NCBI RefSeq assembly: GCF_002874965.1 | Contig: NZ_CP025624.1 | Location: 6,826,567 to 6,890,566 of the forward strand | Source: Pseudomonas sp. NC02 | GTDB taxonomy: Bacteria > Pseudomonadota > Gammaproteobacteria > Pseudomonadales > Pseudomonadaceae | Direction of reading: 5' to 3' | DNA: 64,000 nt | Shown here: one piece after another, positions 54,895 through 64,000 of the stretch | Layout of the letters: the number at the start of each line of letters is the position of its first letter | How positions within the stretch are numbered: the stretch's first letter is position 1 | Notes under the pieces: generated by a model | What the model saw: only the letters and a program-made list of their open reading frames with translations | Databases searched by the model: none | What the model was told of the DNA's origin: nothing | Program-made: the position numbers and the translations under genes

Positions 54895-55400
54895 GCACCT
54901 CGTGCCTGCTTCTGTAGGTAATTAGGAATGAGCGTTCGAGATCAGGTTTTCGAACGAGTCGGCAAGTATAGGGACTTCGCCCTTCCTAAAGAACCCTTTG
55001 CACAAAATTTAACCAGCTGTGGATGAATCACGAACAATAGAAATTAAAAGAGAGAAATTTATTAAATCTTTGTTTTTATGTTTATTTCTACTGAGGCATG
55101 TTTCTGTGGATAGATCTCTACAGGCCTTTATTTACGATATGTACAGAGATTCTAAAGTCTGTGGTTAGGTGCCAATGAGGCCCTTGGATAAGTGCTTTAA
55201 GCCTGTGGATTAAACGGGTGGTTATCCACAGAGGGGTTTTTACTCAGGTTTCAAGCCTAGTTATCAACCGGGCACAGAGGCGGTTATTCACAGGGCTTAA
55301 TCCACAGAAAATATGGATCCCGATAAGTTTCAGGCAGGCAGATGCCTCCGAAAATCCTCGGTCAGGCAGGAAACAGTTCATTTGCATTTGTGAAACGGGT
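54895..55400. other. DnaA-box and AT-rich region upstream of mnmG, possible second origin-like segment
   Basis: This gene-free stretch has an exact DnaA box TTATCCACA at 55222-55230, TTATTCACA at 55284-55292, and one-mismatch boxes at 55018-55026, 55105-55113, 55204-55212 and 55298-55306. A strongly AT-rich segment lies at 55036-55096 (for example AAATTTATTAAATC). The combination of clustered boxes and an adjacent unwinding-prone tract is origin-like. Small open frames inside it look accidental. The mnmG promoter must also lie here. Confidence 0.6.
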
Positions 55401-55436
55401 TGATGGAACGCCTATTGTGAGAAAGCGTCACGGCAG

Positions 55437-55459
55437 TTAATAATAGTTATTATCATTAA
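55437..55459. promoter_or_regulatory. Fur box upstream of the ECF sigma gene
   Basis: A 23-base imperfect palindrome, TTAATAATAGT followed by TATTATCATTAA, matches the Fur consensus GATAATGATAATCATTATC in most positions when read on either strand. It lies 18 bases before the ATG of the sigma factor gene, so the iron module should be derepressed in low iron. Confidence 0.8.
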
Positions 55460-55477
55460 CCTGCCTCGTCACCTCTC

Positions 55478-55984
55478 ATGGCCCTTCCCTCGCATACCGT
55501 TGCAGTCCAGCACATCTATGAGCAGCACCATTCGTGGTTGCACAGCTGGCTCAAGGGAAAGTTGCATAACGCCTGCGATGCAGCTGACGTGGCACACGAT
55601 ACGTTCGTGCGGATCCTGGGGGGCCGCAATGCGACGCAGATCCTCGAGCCCAGGGACTATCTGGCCACAGTTGCCCGGGGACTGGTGATTGACCGCTATC
55701 GTCGCCGCGCCATTGAGCAGGCCTATCTGCAAACCCTGGCAGACCGGCCCGAAGCGATCGCAATCAGTGAAGAAGACAAGGCCATCATCATTGAAACCCT
55801 CGTTGCTGTGGATAAAGCCTTGTGTGGGCTGGGGGAGCGGGCCAGGCGAATTTTCATGCTGTCCCAGGTCGAAGGCCTGACTTATCAACAGATCGCCGAT
55901 CAGTTGCGTGTCTCGCTGACCACCGTCAAGAAACATATGGTTCGGGCCCTGACTGAATGCGCCTTGATCATGGCGGGCATGTAA
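55478..55984 (+). CDS. FecI-like ECF sigma factor
   Basis: This 168-residue sigma-70 family protein has region 2 (HIYEQHHSWLHSWLKGKLHN, DAADVAHDTFVRIL) and region 4 (FMLSQVEGLTYQQIADQLRV). Such iron-starvation sigma factors are released by a FecR partner when a TonB receptor binds its siderophore, and then transcribe the receptor gene. A Fur box precedes it and the FecR-like gene overlaps its stop by one base. It is on the plus strand, opposite to the flanking mnmG and mnmE genes. Confidence 0.93.
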   Translation: MALPSHTVAVQHIYEQHHSWLHSWLKGKLHNACDAADVAHDTFVRILGGRNATQILEPRDYLATVARGLVIDRYRRRAIEQAYLQTLADRPEAIAISEEDKAIIIETLVAVDKALCGLGERARRIFMLSQVEGLTYQQIADQLRVSLTTVKKHMVRALTECALIMAGM

Positions 55985-56928
55985 TGGCTGCCCCGGATCG
56001 CAAGACGTTCGAAGCCGCCGCCAGTTGGTACGTGCAATTTCAATCGCAGCCACCGACACCCGCGCAACAAAGTGCCTGGCAGCAATGGCTCAACGGCGAT
56101 CCCTCCCATCAGGCGGCCTGGAACCAGATGGAGCAGTTGCAACGTGGCCTCGGTGCGCTACCCAAGGACTTCACCCGTCGTGCGCTCTCGGCCAGTCAAC
56201 AACGGCGGCAAGTGCTCAAGCTGATGCTGATGCTCGGTGCCGCCGGGTACTTGGGGTGGAACGTTCAACAACACACATCCCTGGGCAACCTCTGGGCTGA
56301 CTATCGGACCAAGGTCGGCGAACGACGGCGAATCGGGTTGGCCGACGGCACTCAAATTGACCTCAATACGAACACGGCTATCGACGTACTTTTCGATGGG
56401 CAGCAGCGACTGGTCCGTTTGCGTGAGGGGGAAGTACTTATCCACACCGGAAAGTCGGGCCGGCAGACACCGTTTTATGTCGAAACCCATGAGGGTCGTG
56501 TTCAAGCCTTGGGTACGCGGTTCACTGTTCGCCAACTGCAAGGGTCGACGCGGGTTGGTGTGCTGGAAGACCGGGTCAGCGTGCAACCCGTCGACCAGCC
56601 GGCCCATAGCCGAGTGCTCGGACCTGGTGAAAGTGTCGACTTCGGCACGCAAGACGTAGGCCCCAGCCATATCTATCGCGGGAACCAAGCCGCATGGGTC
56701 GACGGCCAACTGATCGTTCTGGATGCGCGACTGGGGGATGTCATCGACGAACTGGCGCGCTATCGGCCGGGCGTTATGCAGTGCGATGCCGCATCAGCGC
56801 GGCTGCGGGTGTCCGGCACTTTCCGTCTGGATTCCACCGACGCCGTATTGGCCAACCTGCAGGTCACGCTGCCGATCCACGTGAAGTATTTCACGCGCTA
56901 TTGGGTCTCCGTAACGCTTACAGCTTGA
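55984..56928 (+). CDS. FecR-like anti-sigma / signal transducer
   Basis: This 314-residue protein has an N-terminal cytoplasmic sigma-binding domain (DUF4880 type, about 1-70; EAAASWYVQFQSQPPTPAQQ), a short membrane segment (about 78-95, VLKLMLMLGAAGYLGW), the periplasmic FecR domain (about 110-210; ADGTQIDLNTNTAIDV, VQALGTRFTVRQ) and a C-terminal domain that contacts the receptor. It passes the siderophore signal from the receptor to the sigma factor. Start 55984 gives TAATG coupling to the sigma gene; the longer frame at 55957 lies in that gene. Confidence 0.92.
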   Translation: MAAPDRKTFEAAASWYVQFQSQPPTPAQQSAWQQWLNGDPSHQAAWNQMEQLQRGLGALPKDFTRRALSASQQRRQVLKLMLMLGAAGYLGWNVQQHTSLGNLWADYRTKVGERRRIGLADGTQIDLNTNTAIDVLFDGQQRLVRLREGEVLIHTGKSGRQTPFYVETHEGRVQALGTRFTVRQLQGSTRVGVLEDRVSVQPVDQPAHSRVLGPGESVDFGTQDVGPSHIYRGNQAAWVDGQLIVLDARLGDVIDELARYRPGVMQCDAASARLRVSGTFRLDSTDAVLANLQVTLPIHVKYFTRYWVSVTLTA

Positions 56929-57021
56929 TACTGAAAAAATACTCTCAACGGGGGTTATCTTTTTTTTACCTGGCGCGGCCCTACAGGTAATCACGATGCT
57001 ACCTTCAGGGCTTACTCACAC

Positions 57022-59463
57022 ATGCGCCTTCCTACAAAACTTCGCCAGCGTCTCTCCCATCACGGCATCACGTATGGCTTGCTGCTGGCCACGGCCGCGA
57101 CTGCCAGCACCTTGCTATGCACTCGGGCCATTGCTGCCAGCCCAGTGCAACATTACGTGATCGCCTCCGGGCCACTCGACAATGCCTTGAGCCAATTCGC
57201 GTCGAAGGCCAATGTGATTCTGTCATTCTCGCCGCAGCAGACGGCGCGCCTGCAAAGTCCTGGGCTGGAGGGTGACTACTCGGTGGAGCAAGGGTTTGCG
57301 TTATTGCTGCAAAACTCGGGATTGCAGGCGGCGGTTCAAGGCCCCGGCAGCTACGCGCTGCAGCCGGCTGCGAGCGGGGAACAGCTCATGCTGGCCCCCA
57401 CTACTGTCAGCACGTATCAACAGACTGGGTTCAATCAGGAAATTGCCGGGGACGTAGGTTACAAAGCGCAAAACAGCCGAATCGGTACCAAGACCAGCAC
57501 ACCATTGTCGGAAACCCCGCGCTCGGTGTCGGTGGTGACCGGCCAGCGCATCAAGGATCAAAAATCCCAGACGCTCACAGAAGTGCTGGGCTATGTGCCG
57601 GGAATCTTTGCCCCTCCCTTCGCTGCGGGCGACGGGCTGGCCGGTGACTTGTTCTTCATTCGCGGTTTCAACGCTACGGATTATGGCTACGGCCTGCTGC
57701 GCGATGGCTTGCGAGTCCAAGGCAACCGGTATGACACCACCAGCGAACCTTATGGCCTGGAACGGGTGGAGATATTCCGTGGCCCTTCTTCCCTGCTCTA
57801 CGGCGAAAACGCACCCGGTGGCCTGGTCAACCTGGTGAGTAAACACCCGACAGCTACACCACAAGGCGAAGTTCAGCTGACCTACGGTTCTAATAACCGG
57901 CGCCAGGTGGGTGTGGATATCTCCGGTCCCTTGGACGACAGCGGCAATATCCTTGGACGGGTGGTGATGCTCGGCAGGAAGTCCGACACCCAGACCGATC
58001 ACGTTCCCGATGACCGTCTGTATATCGCACCGTCCCTGACCCTCAATTTCGACGACTACAACACCCTGACGCTGCTGGCCAACTACCAGAAAGACCACAC
58101 TAATCTTGAACTTGGCCTACCTGCAGCAGGCACGTTACTGACCAACCCCAACGGAAAGCTCTCCAAGCACACCATGCTCGGTGACCCGGATTGGAACACC
58201 TTCGAACGGGAAACCTGGAGCACCGGCTACGAGTTCAGCCACAGCTTCAACGATGACTGGCAGTTTCGGCAGAACTCGCGCTACATGCAGTCGCGAATCA
58301 CCCGCCATGAAACCTGGCCAGGCAACCTGAATAATGCGGGGTTCGGCACACAGCTGAACATGAATGCCTACGACCGCTACAACAAATCGATGGTCTACTC
58401 GCTGGATAACCAGTTGGAAGGCAAATTCCAGGTAGGCGGGCTGGAAAATACCGTGCTGTTCGGTGCCAGCTATGACCGTACCTCGTTCAGCCAGGATTGG
58501 AATGCCGGATTTGCAGGCACGATCAATGTGTATAACCCGGTGTACCTGAGGGATCCATTGACGCCTCTCGCGGTGCAAAACACGTTGCTCGAACAGCAGA
58601 TGAAAGGTGTTTATGCACAGCTTCAGAGCAAGTATGACCACTGGTTATTCTTGCTCGGCGGGCGGCAGGACTGGGTCGACAGTGATTTTCGCGACAAGGT
58701 GGCCAAGGCCGGCAACATCAGCTCTGAAGACCGCAAGTTCACCTATCAGGGCGGGATCATGTACCAGTTCGACAATGGCCTGACGCCATATGTCAGCTAC
58801 TCGACCGCGTTCGTTCCGGTACAGCAGATCTCCAATGCCGGCACACCGCTGGACCCGATCACCAGCAGTCAATACGAAGTAGGCCTCAAGTACGAGCCGA
58901 TCGGCTGGGACACGGCGATGACGTTGTCGGTCTATGACTTGCGCAAGCAGGACGACACGTACCTCGACGCCACGACCAATACCTACCGCCAGGTCGGCGA
59001 AAGCCGGGCCAAGGGTGTGGAAGTGGAGGTCAACAGCAACCTCACACCTAATTTGAACGTGACTGCGGCCTACACGTACACCGATGCTCGGATTACCAAG
59101 GATTCGGCAACGTCGCTCGTGGAAGGTCACCAGATGACCGGTGTTCCGCGTAATCAGGCTTCGGTCTGGGGCAAATACCGCTTTCTTGATGGCCAGCTCA
59201 AGGGCTTGTCCGTCGGTGGCGGCGTGCGCTACTTCGACAGCACTTTCGCTTACACCGCGCCTTCTCTTTACGGGAAGCTGGATGCTGGAAGCGTGACGTT
59301 GGTGGATGCCGCCATTGGTTACCAGATTGACCAGCACTGGTCGGTAGACGTGAACGCGAAGAACCTGTTCGACAAGGAGTATGTGTCCGGCTGCAACGAT
59401 GCGGGCCGCTGCTACTGGGGTGAAAGCCGGACGCTACTCGGAACAGTTTCCTACAACTGGTAA
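57022..59463 (+). CDS. TonB-dependent siderophore receptor with STN signalling domain
   Basis: This 813-residue outer-membrane receptor has a signal peptide (cleavage near CTRAIAA, residue 39), an STN signalling domain (about 45-125; LDNALSQFASKANVILSFSP), a plug domain (about 150-270; PLSETPRSVSVVTGQRIKDQ) and a 22-strand barrel ending in the aromatic signature YNW. The penultimate loop has two cysteines (SGCNDAGRCYWGESRTLLGT), as in FhuA/FoxA-type hydroxamate receptors. The STN domain signals to the FecR-like protein encoded upstream. The actual siderophore is not readable; hydroxamates such as ferrichrome or ferrioxamine are the best guess. Confidence 0.93.
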   Translation: MRLPTKLRQRLSHHGITYGLLLATAATASTLLCTRAIAASPVQHYVIASGPLDNALSQFASKANVILSFSPQQTARLQSPGLEGDYSVEQGFALLLQNSGLQAAVQGPGSYALQPAASGEQLMLAPTTVSTYQQTGFNQEIAGDVGYKAQNSRIGTKTSTPLSETPRSVSVVTGQRIKDQKSQTLTEVLGYVPGIFAPPFAAGDGLAGDLFFIRGFNATDYGYGLLRDGLRVQGNRYDTTSEPYGLERVEIFRGPSSLLYGENAPGGLVNLVSKHPTATPQGEVQLTYGSNNRRQVGVDISGPLDDSGNILGRVVMLGRKSDTQTDHVPDDRLYIAPSLTLNFDDYNTLTLLANYQKDHTNLELGLPAAGTLLTNPNGKLSKHTMLGDPDWNTFERETWSTGYEFSHSFNDDWQFRQNSRYMQSRITRHETWPGNLNNAGFGTQLNMNAYDRYNKSMVYSLDNQLEGKFQVGGLENTVLFGASYDRTSFSQDWNAGFAGTINVYNPVYLRDPLTPLAVQNTLLEQQMKGVYAQLQSKYDHWLFLLGGRQDWVDSDFRDKVAKAGNISSEDRKFTYQGGIMYQFDNGLTPYVSYSTAFVPVQQISNAGTPLDPITSSQYEVGLKYEPIGWDTAMTLSVYDLRKQDDTYLDATTNTYRQVGESRAKGVEVEVNSNLTPNLNVTAAYTYTDARITKDSATSLVEGHQMTGVPRNQASVWGKYRFLDGQLKGLSVGGGVRYFDSTFAYTAPSLYGKLDAGSVTLVDAAIGYQIDQHWSVDVNAKNLFDKEYVSGCNDAGRCYWGESRTLLGTVSYNW

Positions 59464-59485
59464 CCAGCCAGCTGTGGATAACCGC

Positions 59486-60856
59486 CTATTTCCCGATACA
59501 GAAGCTTGAAAAGATCCGCCCCAACAAATCATCGGAGCTGAATGCGCCGGTGATCTCCCCCAACAGCTGCTGCGCCTGGCGTAAATCTTCAGCCAGCAGC
59601 TCACCGGCTCCTGCCAGCGTCAGTTGCGCACGGCCATGCTCGAGGGCGGCGCTGGCATGCCGCAGTGCCTCCAGGTGCCTGCGACGAGCGCTGAAGCTGC
59701 TTTCCGAAGTCTGCTCGTAGCCCATGCACGCTTTCAGATGATCGCGCAGCAGTTCCAGCCCTTCTCCTGCAGCCTTGGCACTCAAGCTGATTGTCACGTG
59801 GCCATCTTCACTGACTTCCAGGGCAATTGCCTCACCCGTCAGGTCAGCCTTGTTGCGAATCAGCGTGACCTTGGCCGGGTCCGGCCGTTGTTCGAGGAAT
59901 TCCGGCCACAGTGCGAACGGGTCTGCAGCCTCTGGCGCGGTGGCATCCACCACCAGCAACACGCGGTCAGCTTCCGTGATGGCCTTCAACGCGCGTTCCA
60001 CCCCGATCTTTTCCACCTGGTCATCGGTGTCACGCAGTCCAGCGGTGTCCACCACATGCAGGGGCATGCCATCGATGTGGATATGTTCGCGCAGGATATC
60101 CCGCGTGGTGCCGGCGATCTCGGTGACGATCGCGGCCTCTCGCCCGGCCAGGGCATTGAGCAGGCTCGACTTGCCGGCGTTGGGACGGCCGGCAATCACC
60201 ACGGTCATACCGTCGCGCAGCAAGGCACCTTGCCCGGCTTCGCGCAGCACTGTGGATAACTCGTCGCGAACCTTATCCAGCATCGCCAGGACATGGCCAT
60301 CGGCAAGGAAGTCGATTTCTTCCTCCGGGAAATCAATCGCGGCCTCCACGTAGATGCGCAAGCTGATCAATTGCTCGGTGAGGTTATGCACACGCAGGGA
60401 AAACGCGCCCTGCAACGAGCGCAACGCATTGCGCGCAGCTTGTGCAGAGCTGGCTTCGATCAGGTCGGCAATCGCCTCGGCCTGGGCCAGGTCGAGTTTG
60501 TCGTTGAGAAACGCGCGTTCGCTGAATTCACCCGGACGTGCCAGGCGGCAACCCAACTGCAGGCAACGCTGCAGCAGCATGTCCAGAACGATCGGGCCGC
60601 CGTGGCCTTGCAGCTCCAGGACGTCTTCGCCGGTAAAGGAGTTCGGCCCCGGGAAATAAAGGGCGATACCTTCATCCAGCACTTCTTCATCAGCACCTAA
60701 AAACGGCCCGTAATGCGCATACCTCGGCTTCAGTTCCCGCCCACTGATGGCCTGGGCCGCCACGCCGGCGAGCGGCCCGGAAATACGAACGATACCGACA
60801 CCACCACGACCTTGAGCGGTGGCGACAGCGGCGATGGTTTCACGAGGAGCGCTCAT
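59486..60856 (-). CDS. mnmE: MnmE (TrmE), tRNA modification GTPase
   Basis: This 456-residue GTPase forms with MnmG the complex that makes cmnm5 at wobble uridines. The N-terminal domain binds tetrahydrofolate, the G domain has GRPNAGKSS near residue 223 and [10 protein letters not shown], and the C-terminus ends in the invariant FCIGK with the catalytic cysteine. The start at 60856 ([13 protein letters not shown]) gives the standard length; a frame to 60889 is longer but nonstandard. It follows yidC with an intervening terminator. Confidence 0.97.
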   Translation of the reverse strand: MSAPRETIAAVATAQGRGGVGIVRISGPLAGVAAQAISGRELKPRYAHYGPFLGADEEVLDEGIALYFPGPNSFTGEDVLELQGHGGPIVLDMLLQRCLQLGCRLARPGEFSERAFLNDKLDLAQAEAIADLIEASSAQAARNALRSLQGAFSLRVHNLTEQLISLRIYVEAAIDFPEEEIDFLADGHVLAMLDKVRDELSTVLREAGQGALLRDGMTVVIAGRPNAGKSSLLNALAGREAAIVTEIAGTTRDILREHIHIDGMPLHVVDTAGLRDTDDQVEKIGVERALKAITEADRVLLVVDATAPEAADPFALWPEFLEQRPDPAKVTLIRNKADLTGEAIALEVSEDGHVTISLSAKAAGEGLELLRDHLKACMGYEQTSESSFSARRRHLEALRHASAALEHGRAQLTLAGAGELLAEDLRQAQQLLGEITGAFSSDDLLGRIFSSFCIGK

Positions 60857-60886
60857 GGCGGGTACCCGGATAAAAGTGACAGAAAG

Positions 60887-60910
60887 CAAAACGCCCCACT
60901 AGGGGGCGTC
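60887..60910 (-). terminator. Terminator between yidC and mnmE
   Basis: On the minus strand GACGCCCCCTAGTGGGGCG forms a stable stem followed by TTTTGCTTT, 27 bases after the yidC stop and ahead of mnmE. mnmE therefore needs its own promoter or readthrough. Confidence 0.85.
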
Positions 60911-60936
60911 TTGAGTGGTGTTATCCACAGAGTAAA

Positions 60937-62619
60937 TTACGCCTCGGCTTTTTTGGTAGCCGCTTCGATTTTACGTGTGATGTACCACTGTTGGGAGATC
61001 GACAGGCAGTTGTTGACCACCCAGTACAGCACCAGACCAGCCGGGAACCACAGGAAGAAGAAGGTGAAGATGATTGGCATCATTTTCATTACCTTGGCCT
61101 GCATCGGGTCCGGCGGAGTCGGGTTCAGACGCTGCTGGATGAACATGGTCGCGCCCATGATGATCGGCAGGATAAAGAACGGGTCCTTGATCGACAGGTC
61201 AGTTATCCACAGCATGAAAGGAGCCTGGCGCATTTCCACGCTTTCCAGGAGCACCCAGTACAGCGACAGGAATACCGGCATCTGCACCAGAATCGGCAAG
61301 CATCCACCCAGCGGGTTGATCTTCTCTTTCTTGTACAGCTCCATCATGGCCTGGGACATTTTCTGCCGGTCATCGCCATGTTGTTCTTTCAGCGCAGCCA
61401 GTTTCGGGGCCACGGCACGCATACGCGCCATCGACTTGTAGCTGGCGGCCGACAGTGGGAAGAAGATCCCCTTGATCAGCATGGTCAGCAGGATAATCGA
61501 GAAGCCCCAGTTACCCACAATGCTGTGGATATGTTGCAGCAGCCAGAAAATCGGCTGGGCAATGAACCACAGAATGCCGTAATCCACAGTCAGTTCCAGA
61601 CCTGGGGATAACTCTTTGAGGACTGCCTGGCTCTTCGGACCGGCGTACAACGTGGCGCTGGCTTCAGCCTTGGCACCCGGCGCGACGGTCAACGTCGGGC
61701 CAGTAAAGCCAATGATGTAGTTGCCTTGGCTGTCTTTGCGGGTTTGAACCAGGTTGGCATCACCTTTGTTCGGGATCCATGCGGTCACGAAGTAGTGTTG
61801 CAACCAGGCAACCCAGCCACCTTGAACGGTTTCTTTCAGCGCGCCCTTGTCGATATCTTTCATCGACACTTTTTTGTACGGCTCGCTACTTGTCCACAGG
61901 GCTGCGCCCAGGTAAGTCGCGGTGCCGGTGGCGGTGCTGGAAGAAGGATCGGCGCTGTTGTCACGCTTGAGCTGGGCAAACAGGTTGCCCGTCCACGGCT
62001 TCGCGCTTTCGTTGCCGATCAGGTAAGTGACTTTCAGATCGTACAAACCGCGGGTGAAGCTGAAACGCTTGATGTAGTTGACGCCGTCGTGACTGAATTT
62101 CAGGTCGACGTTCAACTGGTTCTGGCCATCGGCCAGTTGATAAGTCTTCTGTTCGGTCGAATAAACCGGACGACCGGTAGCACGAGCATCCGGACCGTCA
62201 GTACCGGTCAGGCCACTTTGCGCCAGATATACACGTTCGCCACCGTTATCGAACAGTTGGAACGGAACATCCGGATGGTCTTGGCGACGTGGATACAGCG
62301 GCAGCTTCAGCTGGGCGATATCACCACCCTGTGGGTCGATTGCCAGGTCCAGTACATCCGTTTTTACATGGATGAGGTCTTTATTGGTGACGACCGGGGT
62401 TTCTACCGGGGTACTGGTATCGGCATTCGCGCTGGGTACATCGGCACTGGCGGCAGCATTGTTACCCAGTGGCGTATCCGGAATAGCCGGCGCCGACTGA
62501 TTGGTAGCAACATTCTGAGTCGGCAGGGCAGCTTGGCCATAATCCTGGTTCCACTTAAGAACCATAGAGTAGGACACGATTGCCAGGGCGACGATCAGGA
62601 TCGTGCGTTTAATATCCAT
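60937..62619 (-). CDS. yidC: YidC membrane protein insertase
   Basis: This 560-residue insertase has an N-terminal membrane helix (MDIKRTILIVALAIVSYSMV), a large periplasmic beta-sandwich domain (about 70-330) and the conserved five-helix core (about 350-545; WGFSIILLTMLIKGIFFPLS with the hydrophilic-groove arginine nearby in SYKSMARMRA, and FLSLYWVLLESVEMRQAPF). It inserts and folds inner-membrane proteins, including ATP synthase c subunit, with or without Sec. It lies two bases after yidD in the rpmH-rnpA-yidD-yidC operon. Confidence 0.97.
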   Translation of the reverse strand: MDIKRTILIVALAIVSYSMVLKWNQDYGQAALPTQNVATNQSAPAIPDTPLGNNAAASADVPSANADTSTPVETPVVTNKDLIHVKTDVLDLAIDPQGGDIAQLKLPLYPRRQDHPDVPFQLFDNGGERVYLAQSGLTGTDGPDARATGRPVYSTEQKTYQLADGQNQLNVDLKFSHDGVNYIKRFSFTRGLYDLKVTYLIGNESAKPWTGNLFAQLKRDNSADPSSSTATGTATYLGAALWTSSEPYKKVSMKDIDKGALKETVQGGWVAWLQHYFVTAWIPNKGDANLVQTRKDSQGNYIIGFTGPTLTVAPGAKAEASATLYAGPKSQAVLKELSPGLELTVDYGILWFIAQPIFWLLQHIHSIVGNWGFSIILLTMLIKGIFFPLSAASYKSMARMRAVAPKLAALKEQHGDDRQKMSQAMMELYKKEKINPLGGCLPILVQMPVFLSLYWVLLESVEMRQAPFMLWITDLSIKDPFFILPIIMGATMFIQQRLNPTPPDPMQAKVMKMMPIIFTFFFLWFPAGLVLYWVVNNCLSISQQWYITRKIEAATKKAEA

Positions 62620-62621
62620 GA

Positions 62622-62867
62622 TTACTCGGCCATCGAAGAAGAACGGGAGGTAGGGATAGGCGGAACCGGGTCATAACCACCGGGATTCCACGGATGACAG
62701 CGACCTAAACGACGAAAGGTCAGCCAGCCACCGCGCAGAAGGCCATGATTTTCTATGGCTTCCAACGCGTAGCAGGAACAACTGGGGTAGAAACGACAGT
62801 GGTTTGCCATCAGGGGACTAATGGCATAGCGGTAAAACTGGATCGGAACGAGGGCCAGTTTACGCAT
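62622..62867 (-). CDS. yidD: YidD, membrane protein insertion efficiency factor
   Basis: This 81-residue protein has the family signature [19 protein letters not shown] and [13 protein letters not shown], with an N-terminal amphipathic segment ([12 protein letters not shown]). It assists membrane insertion by YidC. It overlaps rnpA by eight bases and ends two bases before yidC. Confidence 0.95.
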   Translation of the reverse strand: MRKLALVPIQFYRYAISPLMANHCRFYPSCSCYALEAIENHGLLRGGWLTFRRLGRCHPWNPGGYDPVPPIPTSRSSSMAE

Positions 62868-63267
62868 CAGTACTGTCTACCCCTACAGTTTCGGTGCTGA
62901 CAGCTGGTGCTGGCTTGTTGGTACGAGCCAAACGTTTCCAGAGCTTGCCGAAATGCTGAATCAATTCGGGGTTTTCTACGTCCCCCAAGCCTTTGCGCGC
63001 GACGATAACAATATCCCAACCAACCAGAGTCTCCTGGTGGAGGCGAAACGATTCGCGCATCAGACGCTTGAGGCGATTGCGCTCAACGGAGAGCTTTACG
63101 CTCTTCTTGCCGATCACCAACCCGAGACGGGGGTGATCCAGATCGTTGTTACGCGCAAGGAGCAGGAGATTTTTCCCCGGAACCTTGCCGGTGGGGGAGT
63201 CAAAGACTGCCTTGAAATGCCGGGGGGTTAGCAGACGCTTTTCCCGACTGAAGTCCTGACTCACCAC
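62860..63267 (-). CDS. rnpA: RnpA, protein component of ribonuclease P
   Basis: This 135-residue protein has the RNR-type signature ([20 protein letters not shown]) and the N-terminal [16 protein letters not shown]. It binds RNase P RNA and supports 5' tRNA processing. The start is a GTG at 63267, the first of two tandem GTGs, consistent with family members that begin [12 protein letters not shown]; the frame to 63360 would overlap rpmH. It lies 13 bases downstream of rpmH. Confidence 0.95.
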   Translation of the reverse strand: MVSQDFSREKRLLTPRHFKAVFDSPTGKVPGKNLLLLARNNDLDHPRLGLVIGKKSVKLSVERNRLKRLMRESFRLHQETLVGWDIVIVARKGLGDVENPELIQHFGKLWKRLARTNKPAPAVSTETVGVDSTDA

Positions 63268-63280
63268 CAGTACCGGATTA

Positions 63281-63415
63281 TCAAACTGCCAGACGCGCAC
63301 GACCTTTGGCGCGGCGACGCGACAGGACAGCACGGCCGTTCTTGGTGGCCATGCGAGCACGGAAGCCGTGAGTACGGGCGCGTTTGATGGTGCTTGGTTG
63401 GAAAGTACGTTTCAT
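63281..63415 (-). CDS. rpmH: 50S ribosomal protein L34
   Basis: This 44-residue, very basic protein reads [20 protein letters not shown] onward to GRARLAV and is a universal small protein of the large ribosomal subunit. It is the first gene of the rpmH-rnpA-yidD-yidC operon. The origin region lies immediately upstream, so its promoter borders oriC. Confidence 0.97.
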   Translation of the reverse strand: MKRTFQPSTIKRARTHGFRARMATKNGRAVLSRRRAKGRARLAV

Positions 63416-63489
63416 GGCGTGTTACCTGGTTCGTCCACAACGGGCCGGAATGGCCCCCGTTTTAAGAGACCGGCGATTCTAGAGAAAGC

Positions 63490-64000
63490 AAGCCTCTAGG
63501 TCAATTTCCAACCAGCTTTTCCTTTAATTAGATATCTGGAGGCCTGCGGACCGAATCCGGGCGATTCGCCTTTCACGAGCAATGCCATAGATATAAAAAT
63601 AAAGAAGGAAGTTATTTAAAGCTTTTCTGTAAAGCTTATAAAAGCTAGGCACCCCATCTTCTGTGGATAACTGCCTTGAGGCCATATTCTACGGGCTGTA
63701 CAGAGAATGACAACACGGGGGAGAAACGGTGCTCTGCCTGTGCTGCGCTATCGGATAAGCTGTGTGTGGAATGGCTAGTTATCCACAGGCCAGTTACCCA
63801 CAGACTTTCGACCCCACTTGTACAACGAGCTTACGGGCGCTTATCCACAGAGCTTATGCACAGACCATTTGTCGCCTTTTTTACGGTTAAGGCATTGATT
63901 CTTGGCGCCCTGTGAGCAACCTACATGTGGATAAGTGGGCGGCTGGCCGCTACAATGGCGGCTGTTTTTGCCTCACCGGCTTTCAACTTAGGGGATATCC
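63490..64000. other. oriC: oriC region between rpmH and dnaA (dnaA beyond the edge)
   Basis: Exact DnaA boxes (TTATCCACA or complement) occur at 63662-63670, 63779-63787, 63841-63849 and 63926-63934; TTATGCACA is at 63854-63862 and TTACCCACA at 63794-63802. An AT-rich tract (63590-63655, including ATATAAAAATAAAGAAGG) precedes them and is the likely unwinding element. The location after rpmH fits pseudomonad oriC. No gene is supported in this stretch; the 79-codon frame at 63676 is incidental. Confidence 0.88.

Noticed and set aside
55218..55403. A 61-codon frame in the DnaA-box region upstream of the iron module
   Set aside because: No ribosome site, no recognisable protein, and the codons are made of DnaA-box sequence.
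63676..63915. A 79-codon frame in the oriC region
   Set aside because: It runs across several DnaA boxes, has no ribosome site and no family resemblance.

Overview
The window is ori-proximal chromosome of a Pseudomonas, most likely of the P. fluorescens group. Three things point there: the minus-strand block rpmH-rnpA-yidD-yidC-mnmE-mnmG-rsmG-parA-parB-atpIBEFHAGDC-glmU-glmR-glmS in the usual pseudomonad order; copies of the GTGGGAGCGGGCTTGCTCGC REP/REPIN family; and a GC-rich, pseudomonad-like gene complement. The last ~500 bases hold DnaA boxes and an AT-rich stretch just after rpmH, where pseudomonads carry oriC and dnaA; dnaA itself lies beyond the right edge.

Region 1 (1-9983) is a zinc-starvation island. 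A minus-strand operon (dksA2, zigA, a DUF1826 gene, and a second COG0523 GTPase cut by the window edge) starts next to a near-perfect Zur palindrome. A second Zur-like palindrome separates an amidase gene from a plus-strand operon of seven tightly packed genes: folE2, a zinc ABC importer (ATPase, permease, binding protein), hisI2, a gamma-carbonic anhydrase and pyrC2. The logic is import of zinc, insertion of zinc by GTPase chaperones, and replacement of zinc enzymes by paralogues. A complete ParB site lies inside folE2.

Region 2 (10011-21600) has a DUF3617 protein, a cardiolipin synthase, a cyclopropane fatty acid synthase, a bufferin-type RiPP operon (precursor, DUF692/MNIO enzyme, DUF2063 partner) and, just upstream on the same strand, an unusual operon of three SPFH/band-7 proteins, one with a His-rich cytoplasmic tail, followed by a P1B-type metal ATPase.

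Region 3 (21730-38913) has a six-gene phospholipid cluster resembling E. coli ynbABCD plus an acyltransferase and a small membrane protein; an Lrp/AsnC regulator divergent from a LysE exporter; a giant alpha-2-macroglobulin overlapping pbpC; and a LemA/GIDE-domain pair.

Region 4 (39032-54894) is housekeeping: glmS/glmR/glmU, the complete F1Fo ATP synthase operon, parAB, rsmG and mnmG. Region 5 (54895-64000) starts with a second DnaA-box/AT-rich segment upstream of mnmG, then a Fur-boxed ECF sigma/FecR/TonB-receptor iron module lodged between mnmG and mnmE, then mnmE, yidC, yidD, rnpA, rpmH and the oriC region. At least 28 exact TTATCCACA 9-mers are scattered through the window and become denser toward the right end. 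No tRNA, rRNA, prophage, IS element or CRISPR array was recognised.
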